A model generated the notes under the pieces. The model was not told the origin of the DNA and made no database searches. It saw only the letters and a list, made by a program, of their open reading frames with translations. The position numbers and the translations under genes are program-made. From a virus, in IMG/VR virus record IMGVR_UViG_3300047476_002143, positions 1 to 64,000 of that record: a DNA stretch of 64,000 nt; one strand, 5' to 3'. Below are positions 31,015 to 38,860 of the stretch, one piece after another. The number at the start of each line of letters is the position of its first letter. Positions within the stretch are counted from its first letter, which is position 1.

Positions 31015-31112
31015 CTTTTTTATTTATATAGTTAGCGGTACTGTATGCAAAAAATAGTATTACAAAAACAATAATTGATAAACTTAGTAAACCAGCACAA
31101 AGATACAATATT

Positions 31113-31652
31113 TTATTTAGTAATGTCATCGTTCAAAAATTTAATTATTTTTTCTTTGATGCCACTTTGTTTGATACCCTCATTACTTTTTGGAGTACGA
31201 ACAAAATTTTTGAGTCCCCATAAATAATTTCCACTTATAGGACCATAACGCTCAGACAGGTCCATATCATCAACCGCCACCCAATTTGTAACCTCGGGAT
31301 GTTCCTTTAGATACTCTAAAATTTCCAAACTTCTTGTTTCCTCTAAATCCGTATTTCTATTAAAAAAATGACTTGTATTAGGTAATGACATTGTTGTATA
31401 TGCAATCGGTGATTTTAGTATACCCCTTAATTTGTATAGTTCTTGCATCTGTTCCAAAGTTCCATGGTATTTCCAATCAGATGATATTATGATATCACAA
31501 TCTGTGACTTCAATAATTTCATTTAAAACTTTGATTGCCTTCTGATTGAACCTATCGAATATACTGTCCAAACCTTCTTTGTTTTTGAAACGGGAACCCC
31601 ACTCTGTCGACAAACAGATAACACCGTCGTGGTCTAAAAATAATGATTTCAT
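31113..31652 (-). CDS. HAD-family phosphatase-like protein (RNA-repair HAD type)
   Basis: A 179-residue protein with HAD motifs: LFLDHDGVICLS (nucleophile region DxDG), DIIISSDWK (motif II Ser) and VAVDDMDL (motif IV acidic pair). The SSDWK and DDMD patterns match the HAD_SAK-type domain associated with RNA repair. It might remove 3' phosphates so that RnlA can seal. A role in nucleotide metabolism is also possible. Confidence 0.75.
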   Translation of the reverse strand: MKSLFLDHDGVICLSTEWGSRFKNKEGLDSIFDRFNQKAIKVLNEIIEVTDCDIIISSDWKYHGTLEQMQELYKLRGILKSPIAYTTMSLPNTSHFFNRNTDLEETRSLEILEYLKEHPEVTNWVAVDDMDLSERYGPISGNYLWGLKNFVRTPKSNEGIKQSGIKEKIIKFLNDDITK

Positions 31653-31880
31653 TTAAAATGTTTTTCTCGGTTCAAATAATTTAATAGTACTCAGCTTAAC
31701 ATTCTTAACCGGCATTCTATCAATTGTAATCTGTAAATTCCAAGTTGGGAAGATAGGATTATAATCCAAATACTGACAAGTTCCCACAAATCTTTCTCCT
31801 TTTTCATCGGTAAATTGTATTTTTTTACCCATGAATTCTTCCTGATACGCCTCAATAACTTCTCGTGGTATTTTGTTCAT
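31653..31880 (-). CDS. Small phage protein, unknown function
   Basis: About 75 residues from the ATG at 31880 (MNKIPREVIEAYQEEFMGKK). The second half is beta-rich (FVGTCQYLDYNPIFPTWNLQITIDRMP). It ends one base before the HAD gene start and is probably in its operon. Confidence 0.6.
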   Translation of the reverse strand: MNKIPREVIEAYQEEFMGKKIQFTDEKGERFVGTCQYLDYNPIFPTWNLQITIDRMPVKNVKLSTIKLFEPRKTF

Positions 31881-31957
31881 TTTACAAAAATAAGTATTTA
31901 TTATTAAAAGAACAAAAGTCTTTACGGACATTAACTTTAAATCCACAAAGATGGAAG

Positions 31958-32182
31958 ATGGAGAAAAACAGGTTTACGTGGCAAAGGACGTTTCAGGACA
32001 ACCTGTCACAGATATTTCTAACACTGGCACTATTCTTCAACCCATTTGGGTTCGACGTGGTTCAATACTCTCTGATATTATGGACAGGAAGTTTATGGAG
32101 AGCCAACCTCGTTATGTACTTTATTGCGGGATTCTTTTTTGGTCTTTATTTTTACTTTCGAAGGTTATCTAAAAAACCTTAA
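31958..32182 (+). CDS. Small two-helix membrane protein
   Basis: A 74-residue protein (MEKNRFTWQRTFQDNLSQIF) with two hydrophobic segments (LTLALFFNPFGFDVVQYSLIL and YFIAGFFFGLYFYF). FNPFGFD is a motif I associate with a small phage and bacterial membrane family. A second frame from 31951 covers the same bases but has no such pattern. Function unknown. Confidence 0.6.
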   Translation: MEKNRFTWQRTFQDNLSQIFLTLALFFNPFGFDVVQYSLILWTGSLWRANLVMYFIAGFFFGLYFYFRRLSKKP

Positions 32183-32197
32183 TTTTTTTTATAAAAT

Positions 32198-32809
32198 ATG
32201 ACAATACATTTTATTTGGGTTGGGGATAATAAAATACCTGATGTTTTTAGGGATAACATCTCAAAAGTTAAATCGGATAATTCTGAAGATAACATAATGG
32301 AGTGGGGGGACGAGTCGTTAGTTCCTATTTTAAAATCATATGACATGTATGATTTATATCAAAAATCTACAATTTTTCATAAATTACAAATTGCAAGGTA
32401 TACAGTGTTAGACTTTTATGGTGGATTATATACAGATTATGATGTGTATTGGAAATTACCGATTTCCCATTCAATTTTGGATAAATTAGATAAAGATTTA
32501 ATCTTTATAAAAAGAAATTCACTTTTTTTCTATAAAAAGGAAACTGTAATTCGTCTATCCTTGTTAGATGATTATGTTATATATGCTAAGCCAAGTATCA
32601 CTAATAATTTTTTAAAATATAGTCTCAATAGGGCATCAGAAAACAATAGACTTAAACAAGATGAAACAGAACCATTTAGTGTGTATTCATTAACGGAATG
32701 GATATATGATTCGCAATATGAAGTTGGGTATTTTTCTCATCATGAGATTTATAGTAATATAGAGTCAACAATTGCATATCACGACAATAAAAAAACTTGG
32801 CAATTCTAA
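32198..32809 (+). CDS. DXD-type glycosyltransferase (sugar-binding region type)
   Basis: A 203-residue protein: IHFIWVGDNKIPD at the start, and KLQIARYTVLDFYGGLYTDYDVYW, the GGxYxDxD donor and metal site of OCH1/capsular-type glycosyltransferases. The length is short for the family but the core is complete. It may modify phage or cell-surface glycans. It converges with the 502-residue gene and overlaps its end by four bases. Confidence 0.78.
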   Translation: MTIHFIWVGDNKIPDVFRDNISKVKSDNSEDNIMEWGDESLVPILKSYDMYDLYQKSTIFHKLQIARYTVLDFYGGLYTDYDVYWKLPISHSILDKLDKDLIFIKRNSLFFYKKETVIRLSLLDDYVIYAKPSITNNFLKYSLNRASENNRLKQDETEPFSVYSLTEWIYDSQYEVGYFSHHEIYSNIESTIAYHDNKKTWQF

Positions 32810-34314
32810 AGTGCCTTAAGGTTTCCTTCCTTGAATGCGTCGAAATTAGGTCCTTTTACAAGTAAAAATTTGTTTCCTTCTTTTTTGTATCCTAAGATAC
32901 CTGAAAGTCTTGCTGAAGCAAAAAATGAAGAAAATTCACCTCTCCAATTTACAGATGGTAAAAAATCGTTCTTACCCTTGAACGAATAATATGTTTTTCC
33001 GTTTTCTACTTTTTTATCGAGTTTACCTATGTCAGTTAAAAAGTCAAGTTTGGTTCCGACTTTACCTGCGTCTAACCAATCGGTCAATTTTTTAATATAT
33101 CCTTTGTCAGCCCTTTTGAATGTGTATCCATAATGAAATCTATCAGGTCTCCAAAATTTTTTGTCACCAGCAACTAATTTTTGTAAAACAGGATTTTGTC
33201 CAACATGTGTTCTTATTTTGTCGGCAATACTTCTAGCGAAGAAAGAATGAGTCTCACTAGCATCTTCTTTTATCGGATATGTATTGTAAAATTGCTCAGT
33301 TTCTAAACCTAAATCTCTAAAATATTCAGGTGGTGGGTCGAAGTTCACCCCGTTAAATTCCACAACTGCACGATAGATGTCACCATCACCTGGTTTATAT
33401 TGTACCGTTATAAATAGATAGTATTTATCAACTAAAAAATTATCATAACCATCTGACCAGTCTATCTGAACAGTTCCCTCATAATGACCTTTCATATCAG
33501 GTATTGAATCAAATCCTTCAACAACTATGAAAATGTCTTTACCTGACTCTAAGTAGTTAGGTAACGAAGAAATGGTTTTTTTGTTTGTATTGAACGCATC
33601 TCGAAGTATTGATTCCCTATCGAACTTACTTACATAAGTTGAGTAATCTTTATCGATAGCTTCCATCATTTCAGGGAACGCATAATTTAAAACTTCGATT
33701 TCCCTTCCATTCATATTATAATCAGAGGAATCCCAATAGGTTTTTCGTCCAGAATTATTGAAATGAATTGCTATTTTAGAATAATTTGAACCTGAACTTT
33801 TTTTCTTATTGATTATATAGTATAGTTTTTGTTGACCAGTAGTGTATGTGTCAAATCTATTATCTGCCTTTGCAGCAGTACACCATTTTGTATTTGAACC
33901 ATACTTACAAGAAGCTTGTCGGGTTTTTGGAACAACTACAACAAATGTATCATCTTCATAAATTTTATCTACTTGTCCTTCTAATTCTTTTTCTTTTTCT
34001 TTTTGTACGAAAGAACTCACCGCCTTTTGTAAATCAGAGAAACTTTTATATTGACTGATGTCTTTTTTTTCGAGCTGACTTTGATATTTGTCAAATAATT
34101 TTAGTTCGTCAATTATTGTTTCTACCCACCACGCAACATCATCTCTTTTAGGGTCAATAACTCTCAAAACAAAATCAGTATATTTGTGATTGAAATCGAC
34201 AAGGTCAGAGATATTTAAAATCCAATCTAATGTTTCTTCATTAAACTTGTCGGAATATTTTTTCTTTAAATCTTCCTTTCTACCTTCTCTCAATAAAATT
34301 GACATAAATTTCAT
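32806..34314 (-). CDS. Large phage protein with KWCTA domain, unknown function
   Basis: A 502-residue protein. Residues about 118-200 carry IYEDDTFVVVVPKTRQASCKYG, then SNTKWCTAA and KLYYIINKK, a domain I have seen in uncharacterised proteins of large phages. The gene at 43064 has a diverged copy. The N-terminal 100 residues are helical, the C-terminal 200 beta-rich. The N-terminus has ILLREG. TATTTAT ends five bases before the start. The invariant Cys and Trp could be catalytic but this is guesswork. Confidence 0.65.
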   Translation of the reverse strand: MKFMSILLREGRKEDLKKKYSDKFNEETLDWILNISDLVDFNHKYTDFVLRVIDPKRDDVAWWVETIIDELKLFDKYQSQLEKKDISQYKSFSDLQKAVSSFVQKEKEKELEGQVDKIYEDDTFVVVVPKTRQASCKYGSNTKWCTAAKADNRFDTYTTGQQKLYYIINKKKSSGSNYSKIAIHFNNSGRKTYWDSSDYNMNGREIEVLNYAFPEMMEAIDKDYSTYVSKFDRESILRDAFNTNKKTISSLPNYLESGKDIFIVVEGFDSIPDMKGHYEGTVQIDWSDGYDNFLVDKYYLFITVQYKPGDGDIYRAVVEFNGVNFDPPPEYFRDLGLETEQFYNTYPIKEDASETHSFFARSIADKIRTHVGQNPVLQKLVAGDKKFWRPDRFHYGYTFKRADKGYIKKLTDWLDAGKVGTKLDFLTDIGKLDKKVENGKTYYSFKGKNDFLPSVNWRGEFSSFFASARLSGILGYKKEGNKFLLVKGPNFDAFKEGNLKAL

Positions 34315-34319
34315 ACCTA

Positions 34320-34326
34320 ATAAATA
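34320..34326 (-). promoter_or_regulatory. TATTTAT phage promoter motif
   Basis: Minus-strand TATTTAT five bases before the start of the 502-residue gene. Confidence 0.55.
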
Positions 34327-34330
34327 TACA

Positions 34331-34358
34331 AAAGGGAGAATATAAATTCTCCCTTTTT
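34331..34358 (-). terminator. Terminator after tRNA-Arg
   Basis: Stem AAAGGGAGAAT/ATTCTCCCTTT between tRNA-Arg(TCT) and the next minus-strand gene. Confidence 0.75.
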
Positions 34359-34376
34359 GAGTTTCCGAAGCTCCTG

Positions 34377-34448
34377 TAGTCCCACGTGGAATCGAACCAC
34401 GATAGTCTGCTTAGAAGGCAGAAATTTTATCCATTAAATTATGGGACC
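34377..34448 (-). tRNA. tRNA-Arg (TCT)
   Basis: Acceptor GGTCCCA/TGGGACT (G1-U72 wobble), anticodon stem TCTGC/GCAGA with loop CTTCTAA, T-arm CGTGG-TTCGATT-CCACG. The D-arm is AT-rich. Confidence 0.9.
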
Positions 34449-34450
34449 AT

Positions 34451-34798
34451 TTATTTCATAAATAACTGAACCAAAAGTATACAAATTCCAAGTATTAAAC
34501 AAATAATAGTTTTAGTTGTGAATTGTTCGTTAAAAAGAAGAACTGAAAATGTTGAAAACACCATAATTCCAATCGCAAACCCCATAAGTCTACTCGGCCA
34601 AATCTCACCATTAAACCCCTCAACTAAATAGTTAACCGATTTAATATATATCCAATTAACAGGTATACTGGAGAGTAAAATTATCCATAGGTATTTCTCA
34701 TACCAATTATATTTTATTGCCCCCTGTAACTGAAAAAATGAGCAAATTTGCCCAATTAAACCCAATATCAATCCCAACCCCAATTTGGTTAAATTCAT
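34451..34798 (-). CDS. Small four-helix membrane protein (EamA/SMR-like half)
   Basis: A 115-residue protein (MNLTKLGLGLILGLIGQICS) with four predicted membrane helices. It contains YNWYEKYLWIILLSSIPVNW and SVNYLVEGFNGEIWPSRLMGF. I recognise this family from Flavobacteria and marine phages; it resembles half of an EamA/drug-metabolite transporter. The ATG at 34798 is supported by a TATTTAT motif three bases upstream. Confidence 0.7.
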   Translation of the reverse strand: MNLTKLGLGLILGLIGQICSFFQLQGAIKYNWYEKYLWIILLSSIPVNWIYIKSVNYLVEGFNGEIWPSRLMGFAIGIMVFSTFSVLLFNEQFTTKTIICLILGICILLVQLFMK

Positions 34799-34824
34799 GA
34801 AATAAATATAATAATTTTTTTCCA

Positions 34825-34852
34825 ATAAAAAACCCCTCACGATAGAGGGGTT
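34825..34852 (-). terminator. Rho-independent terminator
   Basis: Stem AACCCCTC/GAGGGGTT with T run on the minus strand, after the DoxX-like gene. Confidence 0.8.
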
Positions 34853-34867
34853 CTGGTGGACACTTTT

Positions 34868-35209
34868 TTAACAATAGGCCCTGAGCAAATATCCGACAAG
34901 TGCCCCAAACCATACTGCGATTGGGAACTCTTTTTTGTTACCTCCCATTAGAGATAAGTGAGCAACAACCGCTCCACCCATGAAGGTAGAAATAAGCACA
35001 AGACCAATGACTGAAGTCATAGGTACCAAAAGTAGGACCGAACCTAACATTTCACCCAAACCTGTTTGGAGTCTATAATTTTCTAAATTCATGAATTTAA
35101 AGTTTCCTTTAGATTCTTCGGTTCCTCTAATTTTATCAAAGGCGTTTTTTGCCAAGAATAATGAGGTTGCTACTGAAAGAACCCATCCGATAATACATAA
35201 TACTGTCAT
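34868..35209 (-). CDS. DoxX-like membrane protein
   Basis: A 113-residue protein with four hydrophobic helices and DoxX-type features: FLAKNAFDKI near helix 1, GLGEMLGSVLLLVPMTSVIG in helices 2-3 and HLSLMGGNKKEFPIAVWFGALVG. DoxX-like proteins are small inner-membrane proteins of unclear, often redox-linked, function. It is separated by terminators from both neighbours and is the first gene of the host-like envelope cassette. Confidence 0.75.
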   Translation of the reverse strand: MTVLCIIGWVLSVATSLFLAKNAFDKIRGTEESKGNFKFMNLENYRLQTGLGEMLGSVLLLVPMTSVIGLVLISTFMGGAVVAHLSLMGGNKKEFPIAVWFGALVGYLLRAYC

Positions 35210-35237
35210 AATTAATTTTTTTAAAACTTAATAAATT

Positions 35238-35254
35238 TATTTGACAATGTCAAA
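35238..35254. promoter_or_regulatory. Perfect palindrome upstream of the DoxX-like gene
   Basis: ATTTGAC-AAT-GTCAAAT, a 7-bp inverted repeat 29 bases before the DoxX-like start. It is the right size for an operator or a hairpin; no regulator is known. Confidence 0.4.
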
Positions 35255-35255
35255 T

Positions 35256-35284
35256 AAAAAACCCCCACCGAAGTGAGGGTTTTG
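35256..35284 (-). terminator. Terminator of the lipoprotein/TonB operon
   Basis: Minus-strand CCCTCAC-TTCG-GTGGGGG followed by T6, just after the lipoprotein stop. Confidence 0.85.
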
Positions 35285-35286
35285 AG

Positions 35287-36486
35287 TTAGTTTCCTTTTG
35301 TTGGGAACCTCGTCCATTTGGAAGACCAAAGTGGTGTTGCAAGTTCAGGTATTACTGAAGTAATTTCTGAATTGCCTTTTGATAGTGATAATGTTTTTAA
35401 TTGGTCGTTTGTTAATATAAGTGTTGCTTTACTGATAAAATTAAGTGAAGGATTAAAAGTTCCAACTGAATTATTTTCAAATACTGAAACCCCATCTTTA
35501 ACAAACTGTGCAGTTTCATTACTTTCCAAACTCAATCCACCTTTCATCCAACCCCAAATCACACTGTTCTTCATTGTGAATTGTGTTGCTCTTCTGAATC
35601 TCAAACCTAAGTTATGATTAGGAAGTGATGTGGCATCGTTTGGACCAACCAAAGTCATATTAAGAAGTTTTGGGTGAGTGAAAGGTTGTGCGAGTGAGCC
35701 AACGCCATCGTTATCGCACTCTACCCCATTACCAGCATCACCATTATCTACAAATTGTGGGTCTCTTTTTGCAACACCATTTGTTATTGTTCCTGTGTAA
35801 CCGAAGTCAAAATCAAAATCATCATCTGCAGTTGCAAATGCGTAAAGATATTTTGGAGATACTGTTCCACCGAAGAACTCAAAAGCATCATCGTTAGCGT
35901 AAATTGTTTGAACGTATTCTATTACTGTTCCACTACCAACACCTCCAAGAGTTAATGCATTGATTTCTGAATTTGGAAGTGCTGCAATACCTGCGTATTC
36001 AATTCTGACATACTTCAGAATACCACTATTGTCAGCATCATTAGTTCCGCCGAATGGTCTACCAATACCACCTTCGATTGTTGGTTCAGAACTTCTGTTT
36101 GTTTTTGCTCTTCCCAAAATTACAATTCCACCCCAATCGCCAGGAGACCTCTCGCCAGCGTTTTTACCTGAGGTGAAAATAATTGGTTTTTCAGGAGTTC
36201 CTTCTGCAATTATTTGAGCTCCTCTTTCAATGCAAAGTGCTCCTTTTTCTGCAACATCGGAAATAATTGTTGTTCCTGGTTGAATGATTAGTTTTGCACC
36301 ATCTGTAACATATACATACCCTTTGAGAGTCCATACTTTGTCAGATGTCAAAGTTGTTGTTTGATTAATGTTTCCTGTTAAAGTAGTTTGTGAAGGAACA
36401 TTAATTGGTGGAGTTCCTCCCCCTAATTCTTTTTCGCAACTTAACAAAAGTGTTGAGAATAAAACTGCCGTTAATAATTTTTTCAT
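35287..36486 (-). CDS. Beta-helix surface lipoprotein
   Basis: A 399-residue protein with lipoprotein signal (LLTAVLFSTLLLSC) followed by EKE. The mature part is a right-handed beta-helix: GYVYVTDGAKLIIQPGTTII, GDWGGIVILGRA, GILKYVRIEYAG and VIEYVQTIYANDDAFEFFGGTVS. I recognise this family, often misnamed multidrug transporter, as the usual neighbour of TonB-dependent receptors in Bacteroidota. It overlaps the receptor gene by four bases (ATGA), so the two are co-translated. Its presence in a phage is unexpected. Confidence 0.88.
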   Translation of the reverse strand: MKKLLTAVLFSTLLLSCEKELGGGTPPINVPSQTTLTGNINQTTTLTSDKVWTLKGYVYVTDGAKLIIQPGTTIISDVAEKGALCIERGAQIIAEGTPEKPIIFTSGKNAGERSPGDWGGIVILGRAKTNRSSEPTIEGGIGRPFGGTNDADNSGILKYVRIEYAGIAALPNSEINALTLGGVGSGTVIEYVQTIYANDDAFEFFGGTVSPKYLYAFATADDDFDFDFGYTGTITNGVAKRDPQFVDNGDAGNGVECDNDGVGSLAQPFTHPKLLNMTLVGPNDATSLPNHNLGLRFRRATQFTMKNSVIWGWMKGGLSLESNETAQFVKDGVSVFENNSVGTFNPSLNFISKATLILTNDQLKTLSLSKGNSEITSVIPELATPLWSSKWTRFPTKGN

Positions 36487-38735
36487 AAGTTTAGATTTAA
36501 TGAAACTGAGAGAGTTTGTTCGTTATTGATTTTTATTAACTCTCTGTTGTTTATTTTTTGATAGTATACTGTTGGTTGAGCGATTAGGTCACCAATAGCG
36601 AGTTTAAGTTCACCATTTTTTATTTTTCTTAGGTAAACGATGTCCATTACGTCTCTTGAGTTTTCAAATATATCTGCATATCCTTGAAATCCTACCGCAG
36701 AAATTCTATCACCCACTCTGTTGTATGAAATATTGAATGTGTTTTTTCCTTTGTGGAAATTCAATCCACCATTAACCACATAGTTTGATTGTCCTTGTAA
36801 TTGTCTTTCCACTCCATTAACTTTAACGTGAGAGTTTGAAACTGTTGAATTTGTATAAACATCCAACCAGGAACAAATTTGTTTTCTAAGTTCAAATTCA
36901 ATACCGTAAACACTTGCTCTGTCAGGATTTGTGAAAGTCAAAAGTAAGTTTGATGGTACTGAACCATCTGCAACTATTTGTTCTATTGGTCTTACGAAGT
37001 TCTTACCGAATAAAGCAACTGATATATTTTCCCCTGATTTCGGATAGTACTCCCACTTCAGGTCTAAATTATAGATGTCTGTCTTTTCTAAATTTGTATT
37101 ACCTAAAAGTTGAGCATTTCTTACAAAATCGTAATAAGCGAAGTTTGCAACTTCTCTGAACTCAGGTCTTGAAAGTGTTTTGGAAAATGAAGTTCTGAAT
37201 TTTGTTTTGTCTAAATTATAGGAAAGATTAATGGATGGTAAGAAGTCCAAATATTCTCTATTTACCTGAACCTTTTGTCCACTGAAATCTGATGTCTCAA
37301 CATTGAATAAATTATATTCAGTTCTAATCCCACCGTTTATCTTAAGTTTTCCAAGTGTCTTATCATATTGAACATAACCGGAGCCCAAATCAAAATCTGC
37401 ACCATATCTGTCAGTATTGTTTGTAATTTCATTTAATATATCATCGGCATCGTATCTGAAGATTCTTGCTTTGAAATTTCTTAATTTTTTCAGATATGAT
37501 ACTCCAATCTTGAAATCATTTATCTCCTTGTTTAATGAACCATTGAATGAATTCTCGTCCATTACAGACCAAAACCTGTATGTGTCTCTCCAAGCAGTTG
37601 TATAGTCTGTATTCGTTCCTAATGACTTTGTAATTGGGTTTACTCTATAGTCAGGTTGGTCTCTTAACATCAAGTTCCAACCAACATTAAAATCTAAAGT
37701 TTTTATCTTACCATCAAATTGTGAATTTACAATTGTCTTAACAATATTATTAGAGGAATTACTTCTGACATCTTGTACGTTGTCATAGTTCTCACCATTT
37801 CTTGTCAGGTAAGAATTTTCAATTTGGTGATTGAATAAAGTTTTCCAAGAATATTTGTTTTGGCCCAAATAAGTTAGGTTCATTAACCCATTAACTAAAA
37901 ATACTTTAGTAAATGATGTATCTTTATACTTGTAAGCTAATTCAGTAGATGATTGATAATCTTGTCTGTCAATAAAATTCAGAGAAAATGAATTTCTTGC
38001 ATTTGCCGACATTAACAAATTCCATTTATCTTTTTTGTAACCGAAAGACAAATTACAATTCAAGTTTGGAAATGAATTTGTTGTTTTAGAGTTAGGAGAG
38101 CCTATTAGTTTGGTGAAAGCCCTTCTATCACCATTAGATGCAACTCTAAAGTCGTATGTGGACGGAAAGTTGGTGGGGAACTGAATATATTCCACCGAGT
38201 TGAATTTTTGGAATGTAGAAACGGTCCCGTACCCCGAACCCATTCCTATTGTAAAAAAATTTTTTGATACATCTTTAGTGTTTACCTGAATTATGCCACC
38301 CCCAAAATCACCAGGAAGTGATGCAATTGCAGATTTGGAAACAATAATATTATCTATCAGATTGGATGGGATAATATCGAAAGAAAATGCTCTTCTATCA
38401 GGTTCTGTTGAAGGTAGAAGAGTTTTATTTAGTATTGCTGAATTATACCTGTCTGATAATCCTCTAACTAAAACAAACTTATCGTTTTGAATTGTTACAC
38501 CATTAACTCTTTTGAGGGCATCTCCGACAGTTCTATCAGGAGTTTTTTTGATAAATTCTACTGAAAGTCCATCGGAAACGACTGAACTATTCCTTACAAT
38601 ATTGATTACTGCAATGTTGGTTTCTTTCTTCGTTGTACTTTTAACTTTAACTTCATCTAACTTTTGATTGAACAATGTGTCTTGGGAAAAACTGAATATT
38701 GGTAATACCAATAATAAAAATAAATTTTTAATCAT
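36483..38735 (-). CDS. TonB-dependent outer-membrane receptor
   Basis: A 750-residue protein with a signal peptide (MIKNLFLLLVLPIFSFSQ), a TonB-box-like LDEVKVKS, a plug domain (RTVGDALKRVNGVTIQ, VLVRGLSDRYNSAILN, LPGDFGGGIIQVNTKD) and a 22-strand-type barrel ending in LSVSLNLNL. It is full length with no frameshift. Such receptors import substrates such as siderophores or phosphate compounds using host TonB. It is coupled to the beta-helix lipoprotein downstream. In a phage it may change host uptake or block superinfection. Confidence 0.9.
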   Translation of the reverse strand: MIKNLFLLLVLPIFSFSQDTLFNQKLDEVKVKSTTKKETNIAVINIVRNSSVVSDGLSVEFIKKTPDRTVGDALKRVNGVTIQNDKFVLVRGLSDRYNSAILNKTLLPSTEPDRRAFSFDIIPSNLIDNIIVSKSAIASLPGDFGGGIIQVNTKDVSKNFFTIGMGSGYGTVSTFQKFNSVEYIQFPTNFPSTYDFRVASNGDRRAFTKLIGSPNSKTTNSFPNLNCNLSFGYKKDKWNLLMSANARNSFSLNFIDRQDYQSSTELAYKYKDTSFTKVFLVNGLMNLTYLGQNKYSWKTLFNHQIENSYLTRNGENYDNVQDVRSNSSNNIVKTIVNSQFDGKIKTLDFNVGWNLMLRDQPDYRVNPITKSLGTNTDYTTAWRDTYRFWSVMDENSFNGSLNKEINDFKIGVSYLKKLRNFKARIFRYDADDILNEITNNTDRYGADFDLGSGYVQYDKTLGKLKINGGIRTEYNLFNVETSDFSGQKVQVNREYLDFLPSINLSYNLDKTKFRTSFSKTLSRPEFREVANFAYYDFVRNAQLLGNTNLEKTDIYNLDLKWEYYPKSGENISVALFGKNFVRPIEQIVADGSVPSNLLLTFTNPDRASVYGIEFELRKQICSWLDVYTNSTVSNSHVKVNGVERQLQGQSNYVVNGGLNFHKGKNTFNISYNRVGDRISAVGFQGYADIFENSRDVMDIVYLRKIKNGELKLAIGDLIAQPTVYYQKINNRELIKINNEQTLSVSLNLNL

Positions 38736-38809
38736 AATTTTTGGTTGACACCAATAATTAGAAAATTAAGGTTAAATGACCCCATTTTTTGTGTTAATTT
38801 TGGGCTAAC

Positions 38810-38838
38810 AAAAAACCCCCTCACAAATGTAAGGGGGT
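38810..38838 (-). terminator. Terminator after the Oar-like gene
   Basis: Stem ACCCCCT/AGGGGGT with T run on the minus strand, in the 125-base gap between the two outer-membrane genes. Confidence 0.8.
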
Positions 38839-38860
38839 CTGAGAATAAACTTGATAAATT

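Noticed and set aside
31021-31027. TATTTAT on the plus strand at 31021
   Set aside because: No start codon follows at a sensible distance; it lies in the leader of a minus-strand gene.
31951-32172. A 73-residue frame overlapping 31958-32182
   Set aside because: The other frame encodes a protein with two clear membrane helices and a familiar FNPFGFD motif; this one looks like its shadow.
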